64,000 bases of DNA. Source: Sphingobacteriales bacterium. Its GTDB lineage: Bacteria > Bacteroidota > Bacteroidia > Chitinophagales > Chitinophagaceae. Location: contig JACRLZ010000002.1 of NCBI GenBank assembly GCA_016235125.1, positions 496,001-560,000 on the forward strand. The letters are read 5' to 3'. This document shows, one piece after another, positions 8,240-16,716 of this stretch. How positions within the stretch are numbered: the stretch's first letter is position 1; each line of letters begins with the position of its first letter. A program made the position numbers and the translations under genes. The notes under the pieces are model-generated. The model saw only the letters and a program-made list of their open reading frames with translations, had not been told where the DNA came from and did not search any database.

Positions 8240-9460
8240 ATGGCAGAGTTAACTGTTCCGGGGCGAAACCGGATTAATTCCATTGATATTCTGAGAGGCC
8301 TTGTCATGGTCATCATGGCGCTTGACCATGTAAGAGATTTTTTTTACAAAGCTGATTTGGGAAAAGCTGCCGATGCGGCACTTGACCCTACCAATATGAC
8401 GACCACCTTTCCGGCTTTATTTTTTACACGGTGGATAACCCATTTTTGTGCCCCTATATTTGTCTTCCTGGCAGGGGCATCTGTTTACCTGATGTGTCAG
8501 AAGAAATCAAGGAAGGAAGTAAGCGCTTTTCTGATCAAGCGGGGTTTCTGGCTGGTATTTGTTGAGGCAGTCATTATAACATTCGGATGGACATTTGATC
8601 CTCATTTCAACCTTTTTATTCTCCAGGTTATCTGGGCTATCGGGGTAAGTATGATCCTGATGGGATTCCTCGTATTGCTGCCGTATAAAATAATATTTGC
8701 ATTGGGCATTGCTATAGTTGCGGGGCACAACCTGATGGATTATCCTTCAATAAGCAATGGTTTAAAAGGGGGTGTCCTTGCTGATCTGCTTTACTTTTCC
8801 AACTTTTCAGTTCATCAGCTTTGGGATAATCATTTTTATTTAATCGTTTATTCCTTCCTGCCGTGGATGGGAGTGATGCTGCTGGGATATTGTTTTGGGA
8901 AATTATATCAATCGGGTGTGGATGCAGCATGGCGGAGAAAGATTTTATTAGGGCTTGGTGCTTCTATTGTTTTATTATTTATCATTCTCCGTGCTATCAA
9001 TATGTATGGTGATCCGGTACCCTGGTCAGAACAGCCACGGGGTTTTGTCTATACTGTTCTTTCCTTTTTCAATCTGAATAAATATCCTCCTTCGCTGATG
9101 TTCTTATGCATGACCATCGGGCCGGGTATTATTTTCCTGGCATTGATTGAAAAAGCGCAGAATGGTTTTACAAAAGTGATGAATGTGTATGGCCGGGTGC
9201 CCATGCTGTATTATATTCTGCATTTTTATATTATCCACCTTACGGTAGTGGTTGTGTTTTACCTGCAGGGATTTGGTGCTAAGGATATTGTTCCAGAGGG
9301 GATACCTTTCTATTTCAAACCAAATGATTTTGGTTTTGGCTTGTTGGGAGTATATGCAGTATGGATTTTTGTAGTGGCAGTGCTGTATCCCATCTGCAAA
9401 AAATATGATAAGTATAAAACAGCGAATATCGGTAAGAAATGGTGGCTGAGTTATATTTAG
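8240..9460 (+). CDS. HGSNAT-like integral membrane protein (DUF1624/heparan-alpha-glucosaminide N-acetyltransferase family)
   Basis: This polytopic protein of about 406 residues has roughly ten hydrophobic segments. It begins with RINSIDILRGLVMVIMALDHVRDFF, the hallmark of the family related to heparan-alpha-glucosaminide N-acetyltransferase. These proteins are thought to move acyl groups across the inner membrane; the substrate here is unknown. I chose ATG 8240 (MAELTVPG). A TTG at 8222 in frame would add six residues and cannot be excluded, since TTG starts occur elsewhere in this window. It converges on mutS. Confidence 0.88.
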   Translation: MAELTVPGRNRINSIDILRGLVMVIMALDHVRDFFYKADLGKAADAALDPTNMTTTFPALFFTRWITHFCAPIFVFLAGASVYLMCQKKSRKEVSAFLIKRGFWLVFVEAVIITFGWTFDPHFNLFILQVIWAIGVSMILMGFLVLLPYKIIFALGIAIVAGHNLMDYPSISNGLKGGVLADLLYFSNFSVHQLWDNHFYLIVYSFLPWMGVMLLGYCFGKLYQSGVDAAWRRKILLGLGASIVLLFIILRAINMYGDPVPWSEQPRGFVYTVLSFFNLNKYPPSLMFLCMTIGPGIIFLALIEKAQNGFTKVMNVYGRVPMLYYILHFYIIHLTVVVVFYLQGFGAKDIVPEGIPFYFKPNDFGFGLLGVYAVWIFVVAVLYPICKKYDKYKTANIGKKWWLSYI

Positions 9461-9475
9461 TCAAACAGGTCAAAT

Positions 9476-9527
9476 AAGTCATATCGGTCAGACAGGAAGC
9501 TTTGACTTATTTTGACTGATATGACTT
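9476..9527. terminator. Bidirectional hairpin between convergent genes
   Basis: The arms AAGTCATATCGGTCA (9476-9490) and TGACTGATATGACTT (9513-9527) form 15 pairs with one wobble and a 22-base loop. The right arm ends 2 bases before the mutS stop. It separates the membrane protein from mutS. The motif resembles a dispersed repeat as much as a classical terminator. Confidence 0.6.
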
Positions 9528-9528
9528 T

Positions 9529-12174
9529 CTATCTGAGTTTATTCTTTATTTCCTGCAACTTCAATAATGCTTCTACAGGAGTGAGACGGTTGATGTCAAC
9601 CTCATTCAGGAGTTTTCTTATTTCTTCGAAGGTTTCGGTGTGTGAATCAAAGATGGAGAGTTGCATTTGGAGGGGAGTAAGATTTTTTAGCTTGTCACGG
9701 TTCAGTCCCCCGCTTAAGACGGGGTCCCGACCCTGCTCATGAATACTTTCAAGATGCTTTAAGATTTCATTTGCCCTGTCAATCAACGACGGCGGCATAC
9801 CTGCCATCTTTGCTACATGAATACCAAAACTGTGGGTGCTGCCACCTCTCGCCAGTTTGCGCAGGAAAATGATCTTATTACCCACTTCTTTATTGGTGAT
9901 ATGATAATTCTTTACCCGTTCAAATTTCTCTTCCAGTTCATTCAATTCATGGTAATGCGTGGCAAAAAGCGTTTTGGGCTGCTGCGGTGAATTATGCAAG
10001 TGCTCTGCAATACTCCATGCAATGGAGATGCCGTCATAGGTAGAAGTGCCTCTCCCGATTTCATCCAGCAATATCAAACTACGGCTGGTAATGTTATTGA
10101 TGATAGAAGCCGTTTCATTCATTTCCACCATAAAAGTGGACTCGCCACCGGATAAATTATCAGAAGCGCCGACCCTAGTGAATATTTTATCAGTCAGCGA
10201 AATTTTTGCTTCATTGGCCGGAACAAAACTTCCCATGTGGGCCATCAGTGTGATCAATGCTGTTTGCCGCAACAAAGCAGATTTACCACTCATGTTGGGG
10301 CCGGTTAGGATAATTATCTGCTGGTCATCTTTATTCAATTCAAGGTCATTGCTTATATAAGTTTCACCAATGGGTAAGTTTCTTTCTATTACCGGGTGCC
10401 TGCCTTCTTTTATTATTAATTCATTGCCCGTATGTAATTCCGGTTTTTTATACTGAAAGTGAATGGCATTATTGGCAAAGCAGCAAAGACAGTCGAGGAC
10501 TGCGATGATATTTCCGTTTATCTGAACAGGGGCTAAATAATCAAACAATTCATTCAGCAATGCTTCAAACAGCTCCAGTTCCAGTTTTAATATCTTTTCT
10601 TCGGCCCCGGTTATTTTTTCTTCATAATCTTTTAATTCAGGAGTGATATATCGTTCTGCATTGGTAAGGGTTTGTTTTCTCATCCATTCGGCAGGCACTT
10701 TGTTCTTGTGGGCATGGGTCACTTCAAGATAGTAGCCAAACACATTATTGAACCCAATTTTCAGGGAACTGATACCGGTTCTTTCCGCTTCTTTTATTTG
10801 TAATTGGGTTAAATATTCTTTGCCGCTGAAAGCGATCTTTCTCAGTTCATCCAGTTCAGCACTCACTCCGCTGTTCATCATGCCACCTTTGATGGCAAGG
10901 GCAGGGGGATTATCAACGATCTCTTTAAAAATTTTATCAGCAATGTAAGGACAGGGATTCAGTGCATCTCCCAGTCTCTTTAAATATTCATTAGAAGACG
11001 AAAGACAAAGCCGTTTGATGGTCTCCACCTGTTTTAGCCCTCTTGCTAATTGCAATACTTCTCTCGGGTTAATTTTCTTCAGCGGAATTTTAGAAACCAG
11101 TCTTTCAATATCACCGCATTGCTTGATGTGTTGCAATAGTTTGTTACGCAGGTCTGTTTCTTTGATCAGGTGTCCAACCGTATCCAGCCGTTCATTTATT
11201 TTCTGAACATCTTTTAATGGAAAAACTATCCATCTCTTCAGCAATCTTGCTCCCATTGGAGAAACTGTATTATCCAAAACACTCAATAAAGTATGGTTGC
11301 CTTCCGAATTACCAATCACCAATTCCAGATTCCTGATTGTAAACCGGTCCATCCACAAAAAATCATCCCGGTCTATCCGCTGCAGCGATGTAATGTGTTG
11401 CAGGTTCGGATGTTCCGTATCTCTTAAATAATGAATGATGGCTCCTGCGGCTATCAAACCGTTTTTCAGATTATCAATGCCAAAGCCTTTTAACGAATGG
11501 GTCTGGAAATGTTTCAGCAAAGTATCTTCGGCATAAGAGCTGTCAAATATCCATTCATCTAATGTGTATGAATACATCTTGCTGCCAAAATATTCTTTGA
11601 ACTTTTTCTGCTGATGTCTTTGGAAAACAACTTCGGCAGGCTTGAAGCCCTGCAAAAGTTTATCAGCATATTCCCTGTCGCCTTCGGCAATTAAAAACTC
11701 ACCGGTTGAAATATCCAGGAAAGCAAGACCATATTTATCATGCTGAGCGATAGCCGAAGCATCTGCAAAGTGAACTGCGGCAAGAAAGTTATTACTATGA
11801 TGCTCCAGTAATTTATCATTGACCGTTGTGCCGGGTGTCACCATATCGGTCACACCTCTTTTTACAATGCCTTTGGCCAACTTAGGATCTTCGAGCTGAT
11901 CACAAATAGCTACACGATGACCTGCTTTTACCAACTTGTGCAGGTAGGTATCCAATGCATGATGCGGAAAGCCGGCGAGGTCGGAAGAGGCGGCAGCGCC
12001 ATTATTTCTTTTTGTGAGTGTGATGCCAAGAATTTGCGAAGCCAATACGGCATCCTGCCCGAAGGTTTCATAGAAGTCTCCCACCCGGAATAGCAGGATA
12101 GCATCCGGATATTTTTGTTTGATAGCCCGGTGCTGCTGCATGAGGGGAGTGTCTTCTGTCTTCGTCTTGGCCAT
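9529..12174 (-). CDS. mutS: DNA mismatch repair protein MutS
   Basis: This is the mismatch-recognition ATPase of DNA repair, 881 residues. The N-terminal domain carries the Phe-x-Glu mismatch wedge in GDFYETFGQDA. Connector, core and clamp domains follow, and the ATPase shows Walker A GPNMSGKS, the Walker B region DEIGRGTSTYDG and TLFATHYHEL. The C-terminal end KLQEIKNKLR is usual. I chose ATG 12174 (MAKTKTED); a TTG at 12204 lies inside the -7 promoter element. About residues 813-824 (GRDPVLSGGLNR) come from a palindrome-like DNA segment in a normally variable linker, an apparent in-frame insertion. Confidence 0.96.
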   Translation of the reverse strand: MAKTKTEDTPLMQQHRAIKQKYPDAILLFRVGDFYETFGQDAVLASQILGITLTKRNNGAAASSDLAGFPHHALDTYLHKLVKAGHRVAICDQLEDPKLAKGIVKRGVTDMVTPGTTVNDKLLEHHSNNFLAAVHFADASAIAQHDKYGLAFLDISTGEFLIAEGDREYADKLLQGFKPAEVVFQRHQQKKFKEYFGSKMYSYTLDEWIFDSSYAEDTLLKHFQTHSLKGFGIDNLKNGLIAAGAIIHYLRDTEHPNLQHITSLQRIDRDDFLWMDRFTIRNLELVIGNSEGNHTLLSVLDNTVSPMGARLLKRWIVFPLKDVQKINERLDTVGHLIKETDLRNKLLQHIKQCGDIERLVSKIPLKKINPREVLQLARGLKQVETIKRLCLSSSNEYLKRLGDALNPCPYIADKIFKEIVDNPPALAIKGGMMNSGVSAELDELRKIAFSGKEYLTQLQIKEAERTGISSLKIGFNNVFGYYLEVTHAHKNKVPAEWMRKQTLTNAERYITPELKDYEEKITGAEEKILKLELELFEALLNELFDYLAPVQINGNIIAVLDCLCCFANNAIHFQYKKPELHTGNELIIKEGRHPVIERNLPIGETYISNDLELNKDDQQIIILTGPNMSGKSALLRQTALITLMAHMGSFVPANEAKISLTDKIFTRVGASDNLSGGESTFMVEMNETASIINNITSRSLILLDEIGRGTSTYDGISIAWSIAEHLHNSPQQPKTLFATHYHELNELEEKFERVKNYHITNKEVGNKIIFLRKLARGGSTHSFGIHVAKMAGMPPSLIDRANEILKHLESIHEQGRDPVLSGGLNRDKLKNLTPLQMQLSIFDSHTETFEEIRKLLNEVDINRLTPVEALLKLQEIKNKLR
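9708..9724. repeat. Palindrome inside mutS coding sequence
   Basis: CCCCG and CGGGG arms flank CTTAAGA, itself containing the palindrome CTTAAG, with further C- and G-runs outside. It lies in the linker between the MutS ATPase and its C-terminal segment and is translated in frame. Confidence 0.5.
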
Positions 12175-12180
12175 AGCTTG

Positions 12181-12196
12181 TCCCGATTCATCGGGA
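12181..12196. repeat. TCCCGAT palindrome in the mutS leader
   Basis: TCCCGAT-TC-ATCGGGA lies between the mutS -7 element and its ATG, so it would form a hairpin in the 5' leader. The same arms recur in rplX at 53480-53497. Confidence 0.7.
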
Positions 12197-12201
12197 GACG
12201 A

Positions 12202-12209
12202 CAAAAATA
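12202..12209 (-). promoter_or_regulatory. mutS -7 element
   Basis: TATTTTTG on the minus strand matches TAnnTTTG. It implies a start near 12195 and a leader of about 20 bases that is mostly the TCCCGAT palindrome. No convincing -33 TTG was found. Confidence 0.5.
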
Positions 12210-12264
12210 CTTGGTTTGCCAGCTAATTTGAAATAGTAATTTTAGGGTTCAAACAGATTATTTT

Positions 12265-13224
12265 TTGAGATTCATCATTCTATTTTTTTTTATTCTGCTT
12301 TCTTTTATTTGTACTGCTCAAAGTAGACCCTATCACTATGTTGATAGTATTATGAGGAGTTACAAGGAGAAGATAAAATCAGAAGATGGCTTGTATAAAG
12401 TCGTTTATTTTATACGACAATCTTTTGATGTTGATTCTATCAAACTTCGGGCATCTGTAATTTGGATCTCAGAAAATATTGCTTACGACATAAAATCATT
12501 TATAGATGAAGATCCAAAAGCAAGTGAACTGGGTTATGTAATTAAAAACAAAAAGGCTGTTTGTGGCGGTTACGCAAAGCTGCTAAAATACTTTTGTGAT
12601 GCATTTAATATCGAATGTGAAGTTGTGGAAGGCTTTGGAAGAGGTACAAGGAAAGATGTAGTTTTTAATCCTTCACCTGTCAAACCGAATCATGCCTGGA
12701 ATGCTGTAAAGATTAATGGTATATGGAAACTGATTGATCCCACCTGGATTTCGGGTTATGTGGATGATACCGATGAAAACAATATGATATATCGGAAAAA
12801 ATTTAATGAGGTTTATTATTTTACTAGTCCAGATAGATTTGTCTTAAACCACTTTCCTAAACAAACACAATTTCAATATCTGGAAAGCCCTATAAAGGCG
12901 AAACAATTCAGAAATTGGCCACTTTTAACTACTCAATTTATTTACGGTGAAATAAAGAGAGTTTGGCCTGATTCCTCTTATTTAAAAGTGAAGATCGGAG
13001 ATACAATTGTGTTCCGTTTAGAAACTCCTGAATCAATAAGATATTTATGTGCACAGACTGAAAATATACCCAAAGCGGATCATTTTAATCTCGTTGTGAA
13101 AAAAGGAGGATGGTATGAATTCTCATATCCTGTTACCGTTCCAGGCTTTTATAATCTGTACATTGGATATTGTTCGGGAGATTTATTTTCGCCTCTCGTA
13201 GTTTATAAACTTCAAGCAAATTAA
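12265..13224 (+). CDS. Exported transglutaminase-like protein
   Basis: This 319-residue protein starts with a signal peptide ending near CTAQS (residue 20). The transglutaminase core follows, with a visible Cys-His-Asp triad: Cys100 in KKAVCGGYAKL, His143 in PNHAWNAVKI and Asp158 in IDPTW. Such domains act as periplasmic or surface cysteine proteases or crosslinking enzymes; the substrate is unknown. About 130 C-terminal residues have beta-sandwich character and no recognised family. The only start in front of the signal peptide is TTG 12265. The sequence is more AT-rich than mutS, which diverges from it. Confidence 0.85.
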   Translation: MRFIILFFFILLSFICTAQSRPYHYVDSIMRSYKEKIKSEDGLYKVVYFIRQSFDVDSIKLRASVIWISENIAYDIKSFIDEDPKASELGYVIKNKKAVCGGYAKLLKYFCDAFNIECEVVEGFGRGTRKDVVFNPSPVKPNHAWNAVKINGIWKLIDPTWISGYVDDTDENNMIYRKKFNEVYYFTSPDRFVLNHFPKQTQFQYLESPIKAKQFRNWPLLTTQFIYGEIKRVWPDSSYLKVKIGDTIVFRLETPESIRYLCAQTENIPKADHFNLVVKKGGWYEFSYPVTVPGFYNLYIGYCSGDLFSPLVVYKLQAN

Positions 13225-13250
13225 ATTTCTATTTTTAAACATTTTTTATA

Positions 13251-13799
13251 ATGCGAAAACTATCCATGGCTGAGTTGGGCCGGAAATCTGTGAATGAGTT
13301 CAAAGAATCTGAGAAATTTCCCATTATTGTTGTGCTCGAAAATATCCGCAGCGCTTATAATGTGGGTAGTGTGTTCCGCACATCTGATGCATTTCTTGTT
13401 GAAGCGATTTACATTATTGGCTATTCAGCCAAACCCCCGCATAAAGAAATTAAAAAAACTGCCCTGGGAGCTGAAGAAACAGTAAGCTGGAAATATTTCA
13501 AAACATCTGCTGAAGCGGTTGATGAAATAAGAAAGCAAAACTATAACATCTATGCAGCCGAACAGGCCAAAGGAAGTTATAAGCTAAATGAAATACGTAT
13601 TGAACCCGGTGAAAAGATCGCAGTTGTATTTGGCAACGAGGTGACAGGAGTGGAGCAAAGCACTATTGCATTATGTGATGGTTGTATTGAAATTCCGCAA
13701 CTGGGTATGAAACATTCGCTGAATATTGCCACGGCGGCGGGGGTTATTCTATGGGAATTAGTAAGAGAAAAAATTGCCACTGAAACACAGAAGCACTGA
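13251..13799 (+). CDS. TrmH family (SpoU) RNA methyltransferase
   Basis: This is a SAM-dependent 2'-O-ribose RNA methyltransferase of the trefoil-knot SPOUT class, 182 residues. All three motifs are present: NIRSAYNVGSVFRTSDAF (about 32-49), VVFGNEVTGV and the SAM-binding knot IPQLGMKHSLNIATAAGVI. The target is probably tRNA or rRNA but cannot be fixed from sequence. The last residues, ATETQKH, are encoded by the left arm of a 15-bp inverted repeat that runs across the stop codon, so the C-terminal tail seems to derive from a repeat. Confidence 0.93.
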   Translation: MRKLSMAELGRKSVNEFKESEKFPIIVVLENIRSAYNVGSVFRTSDAFLVEAIYIIGYSAKPPHKEIKKTALGAEETVSWKYFKTSAEAVDEIRKQNYNIYAAEQAKGSYKLNEIRIEPGEKIAVVFGNEVTGVEQSTIALCDGCIEIPQLGMKHSLNIATAAGVILWELVREKIATETQKH

Positions 13800-13820
13800 G
13801 TTTTTTTCTGTGTTTCAGTG
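13778..13820 (+). repeat. Repeat-derived hairpin across the 3' end of the trmH-like gene
   Basis: The perfect 15-bp arms CACTGAAACACAGAA (13778-13792) and TTCTGTGTTTCAGTG (13806-13820) are separated by 13 bases that include the stop codon and a T-run. It could act as a terminator before ubiA. The CACTGAAACACAGAA sequence looks like a dispersed Bacteroidota intergenic repeat. Confidence 0.75.
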
Positions 13821-13842
13821 ATTCTGTGGCTAATTAATAGAA

Positions 13843-14769
13843 ATGAGTAAAGTAAAAAACTATTTAAGCCTTATAAAATTCTCTCACACCATCTTTGCAA
13901 TGCCTTTTGCGTTGATTGGATTTTTTGTTGGAATAGCCAGCTTAAAAAGAATTCCATGGGTTAAGATAGTGTCATCAATGATTGAAACTCCGTTACAAAA
14001 GACAAAAGTTTTCCTGACTCATCATTATTATATTTTAATTCTTGTATTGTTCTGCATGGTCTTTGCTCGCAGTGCCGCCATGGCGTTTAACCGTTACTTA
14101 GACAGGCAATTTGATGCAAAAAATCCCAGAACGGCAGTAAGAGAAATACCAAAGAGGATAATAACTCCAAAGAATGCTTTAATCTTCACAATTGTTTCCT
14201 GTATTTTGTTTGTTGTCACTTGTTTTTTCATTAATAGGATTTGTTTTTATCTATCGCCGGTTGCACTTGCAGTAGTGCTGGGGTATAGTTATACAAAAAG
14301 ATTCACTCCGCTTTGTCATTTGATATTGGGTTTGGGATTAAGTCTTGCACCCATCGGAGCTTATCTTGCTGTTACTGGCGCATTTGCTTTTCTACCTATT
14401 CTTTTTTCTTTGGCAGTTTTGTTTTGGGTCAGCGGCTTTGATATTATTTATGCATTACAGGATGAAGAATTTGATAAGGAAAATAAATTGTATTCTATTC
14501 CTGCCTCGCTGGGCAAGGTAAAGGCGCTGAGGGTTTCAGAATTTTTACATTTGTTAAGTGCATCTGCCATTGTGTTAGCCGGTTATTACGGAAATTTCAG
14601 ATGGCTATACTGGATTGGCGCCGCCATTTTTATCGGTATGCTGATTTATCAGCACTCCATTGTAAAACCCAATGACCTGAAGAGAGTGAATGTAGCGTTC
14701 ATGACAGCCAATGGAATTGCTTCGGTTGTTTTTGCCATCTTTGTTATAGCAGATTTATTTATCAACTGA
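13843..14769 (+). CDS. UbiA family prenyltransferase (MqnP/4-hydroxybenzoate polyprenyltransferase-like)
   Basis: An integral membrane aromatic prenyltransferase of 308 residues with about nine membrane segments. The first Asp-rich motif is NRYLDRQFD (residues 83-91, NxxxDxxxD) and the second is DEEFDKENKL after YALQ; both bind Mg2+-diphosphate. Close relatives are annotated as 4-hydroxybenzoate octaprenyltransferase and, in menaquinone-only Bacteroidota, as the probable futalosine-pathway enzyme MqnP. I infer a quinone role. The loop between the first two segments (about 36-60) seems longer than usual. RuvX follows after 6 bp, so they are probably cotranscribed. Confidence 0.9.
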   Translation: MSKVKNYLSLIKFSHTIFAMPFALIGFFVGIASLKRIPWVKIVSSMIETPLQKTKVFLTHHYYILILVLFCMVFARSAAMAFNRYLDRQFDAKNPRTAVREIPKRIITPKNALIFTIVSCILFVVTCFFINRICFYLSPVALAVVLGYSYTKRFTPLCHLILGLGLSLAPIGAYLAVTGAFAFLPILFSLAVLFWVSGFDIIYALQDEEFDKENKLYSIPASLGKVKALRVSEFLHLLSASAIVLAGYYGNFRWLYWIGAAIFIGMLIYQHSIVKPNDLKRVNVAFMTANGIASVVFAIFVIADLFIN

Positions 14770-14775
14770 TAATAA

Positions 14776-15189
14776 TTGGCCAGAATAATTTGTATAGACT
14801 ATGGGCTAAAGCGAACGGGGCTTGCTGTTACCGATCCATTACAGATCATTGCATCAGGGCTGACCACCGTGGAGTCCAAAAAACTGATCCCCTTTCTTAA
14901 AGATTATTTTTCAAAAGAACAGGTGGAACTCATTCTTATTGGTGAGCCCAAAAACTGGGATGATACCGATACCCATGCCACCCCGTTGGTAGAGAAATGC
15001 ATCAAAGACCTGCAAAAGAACTTCCCAACAACACCCATTAAAAAGGTAGATGAACGATACACCTCTAAAATGGCCAAAGACGCCATGCTTGAAATGGGCC
15101 TGAAGAAAATGCAACGTCGCAACAAAGCTCTTGTAGATGAAATAGCAGCGACAATTATGTTGCAGGAATATCTCAGGTCAATTAGTTGA
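14776..15189 (+). CDS. ruvX: Putative pre-16S rRNA nuclease / Holliday junction resolvase-like RuvX
   Basis: This 137-residue YqgF/RuvX protein has an RNase H-like fold. It shows the N-terminal catalytic motif CIDYGLKRTGLAVTD, the second acidic motif LILIGEPKNWD and the KVDERYTSKMA motif near residue 94. In E. coli the homologue takes part in 16S rRNA 5' processing. It starts at TTG 14776, six bases after the ubiA stop, because no ATG exists before the conserved N-terminus. Confidence 0.92.
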   Translation: MARIICIDYGLKRTGLAVTDPLQIIASGLTTVESKKLIPFLKDYFSKEQVELILIGEPKNWDDTDTHATPLVEKCIKDLQKNFPTTPIKKVDERYTSKMAKDAMLEMGLKKMQRRNKALVDEIAATIMLQEYLRSIS

Positions 15190-15220
15190 AAAGATGACAA
15201 GTTAGTAAGTTGATAAGGGT

Positions 15221-15228
15221 TAAATTTG
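15221..15228 (+). promoter_or_regulatory. def -7 element
   Basis: TAAATTTG matches TAnnTTTG. It implies a start near 15235 and a leader of about 30 bases before TTG 15267, which argues against the upstream TTG 15210 as start. Confidence 0.5.
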
Positions 15229-15266
15229 CACATTATTTTTACCCGTTAACATATAAACTTTTCAAC

Positions 15267-15845
15267 TTGATTCTTCCAATAGTAGCATATGGACATCCGG
15301 TGCTTCGCAAAGTAGCAAAAGATATCACGGCCCAATATCCTGATCTTGAAAAACTGATCGCCAATATGTGGGAGACCATGTATGCTTCCAGTGGGGTAGG
15401 ATTGGCGGCTCCCCAGGTCAATAAAGACATCCGGCTCTTTATTGTGGATACGGAGCAGATTTTTAAAAATATGGATGAGGAAGAAAAAAAAGAGTATGAT
15501 GATATGCCCGGTGTAAAATCAACCTTCATCAATGCCCGTATCATTGAAACGGCAGGCGATGAATGGTCTTACAATGAAGGCTGCCTGAGTATCCCAAAGA
15601 TCAGGGAAGATATATACCGGGAAGAAGAAGTAACATTGACTTTTAGCGATGAAAACTTTGTAAAGCATACTAAAACTTTCACAGGCCTTACAGCCAGAGT
15701 TATCCTGCATGAGTATGACCACATTGAAGGGAAGCTCTTTATTGATCACATCTCAGCGCTTAAAAGAAAACTTCTGAAGGGAAAACTGAATGATATTTCA
15801 AAAGGCAAAGTGCAGGTAGATTACAAAATGCTTTTTCCGGGTTAA
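15267..15845 (+). CDS. def: Peptide deformylase
   Basis: This metalloenzyme removes the N-formyl group from new proteins. About 192 residues with all three motifs: GVGLAAPQ (residues 43-50), EGCLSIP and HEYDH, whose Cys and two His bind the metal. I place the start at TTG 15267, giving MILPIVAYGHPVLRKV, the usual N-terminus of the family. The longer frame from TTG 15210 would add 19 residues and overlap the -7 promoter element. An insert rich in E/K/D (about 70-85, MDEEEKKEYDD) is typical of Bacteroidota enzymes. Confidence 0.93.
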   Translation: MILPIVAYGHPVLRKVAKDITAQYPDLEKLIANMWETMYASSGVGLAAPQVNKDIRLFIVDTEQIFKNMDEEEKKEYDDMPGVKSTFINARIIETAGDEWSYNEGCLSIPKIREDIYREEEVTLTFSDENFVKHTKTFTGLTARVILHEYDHIEGKLFIDHISALKRKLLKGKLNDISKGKVQVDYKMLFPG

Positions 15846-15855
15846 CTTTCTGTCT

Positions 15856-15906
15856 CAGGCAGCCGAAAACTGATTACCAGAAAGTGGTACTTATTTTGGC
15901 TGCCTG
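15856..15906 (+). terminator. Branched hairpin downstream of def
   Basis: The 9-bp arms CAGGCAGCC and GGCTGCCTG enclose a smaller hairpin with TACCA and TGGTA arms. A-rich rather than T-rich sequence follows, so its role as terminator is uncertain. The rest of the gap to 16089 shows only weak AGTAGTTAGTAG direct repeats. Confidence 0.4.
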
Positions 15907-16089
15907 GTTAATAAAAAAATAATCCTGAATATCCATTGCTGTTATATTTCTTCTTTCTAATTTAGCATACCATCCTGTAAAAGCCATCTGGTTAGTCTCA
16001 CATCATTAGTAGTTAGTAGCCACCATTATCCTTTTTGATTGCCGTTTCCCGCCCTTAGTGAGATTGGATAACTATTAAAAATTACGCTT

Positions 16090-16677
16090 ATGAGAAGAAG
16101 AATTACCCTCTCATGTTTAGCGGTGTTTCTGGCCATTGGATTTCTCAGGTCCCAGGTTCCATCCTTAAATCCACAGAACGGGGTAGTGCCTGCCATCTTA
16201 AATGCAGCAGGCGGCACTTATGACAATCCCTCATCGTATTATCGTTATGAATGGAGTTTTGGAGAACTGTTGCTGATCCAGGCTTTTGCGCCGCCCGACA
16301 GTTCGGTGCTTGTCACCCAGGGTGTATTGCAACCCTGCACCGACCAGATCGGCTATTCACCCTTTACGGTCTTGTTTGAAGAAGGCGATTACAAGCTGTT
16401 TCCCAACCCCACCTCAGGAAAGTTTGAAGTGGATTTTTTTGTAAGAACGCCGGGAACAATGAGTCTTCAGCTGATCAATTCGATAGGTCAGATATTAAGC
16501 AAGAAAAGCTATCACTACGATGGCTGCTGCCGTATTGAATTGTTTGACATTTCGAGGTATCCCGATGGGATGTACTTTGTAGTGGCCGACCTGAAACCGG
16601 ACATACTTCGACCGGGCGACAACATTGAGGTAATACGCCACAGCGGACTGAAGGTGATAAAACTTACCAGCAACTAA
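16090..16677 (+). CDS. Secreted T9SS type A sorting domain protein
   Basis: A 195-residue secreted protein. A signal peptide (to about residue 21) is followed by a beta-rich domain with YRYEWSFGELLLIQ and VLVTQGVLQP. I recognise this GE...TQG pattern as an N-terminal module common in T9SS cargo. From about residue 105 comes the C-terminal sorting domain (LFPNPTSGKFEVDF, then LINSIGQIL and ISRYPDGMYFVV). It probably ends up on the cell surface or in the medium. It lies 39 bp upstream of the fibre-like gene on the same strand, the first of a three-gene surface cluster. Confidence 0.85.
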   Translation: MRRRITLSCLAVFLAIGFLRSQVPSLNPQNGVVPAILNAAGGTYDNPSSYYRYEWSFGELLLIQAFAPPDSSVLVTQGVLQPCTDQIGYSPFTVLFEEGDYKLFPNPTSGKFEVDFFVRTPGTMSLQLINSIGQILSKKSYHYDGCCRIELFDISRYPDGMYFVVADLKPDILRPGDNIEVIRHSGLKVIKLTSN

Positions 16678-16716
16678 ACACAAATAATTAACCAAGCCTA
16701 AACTAAAAAAGAAGAC

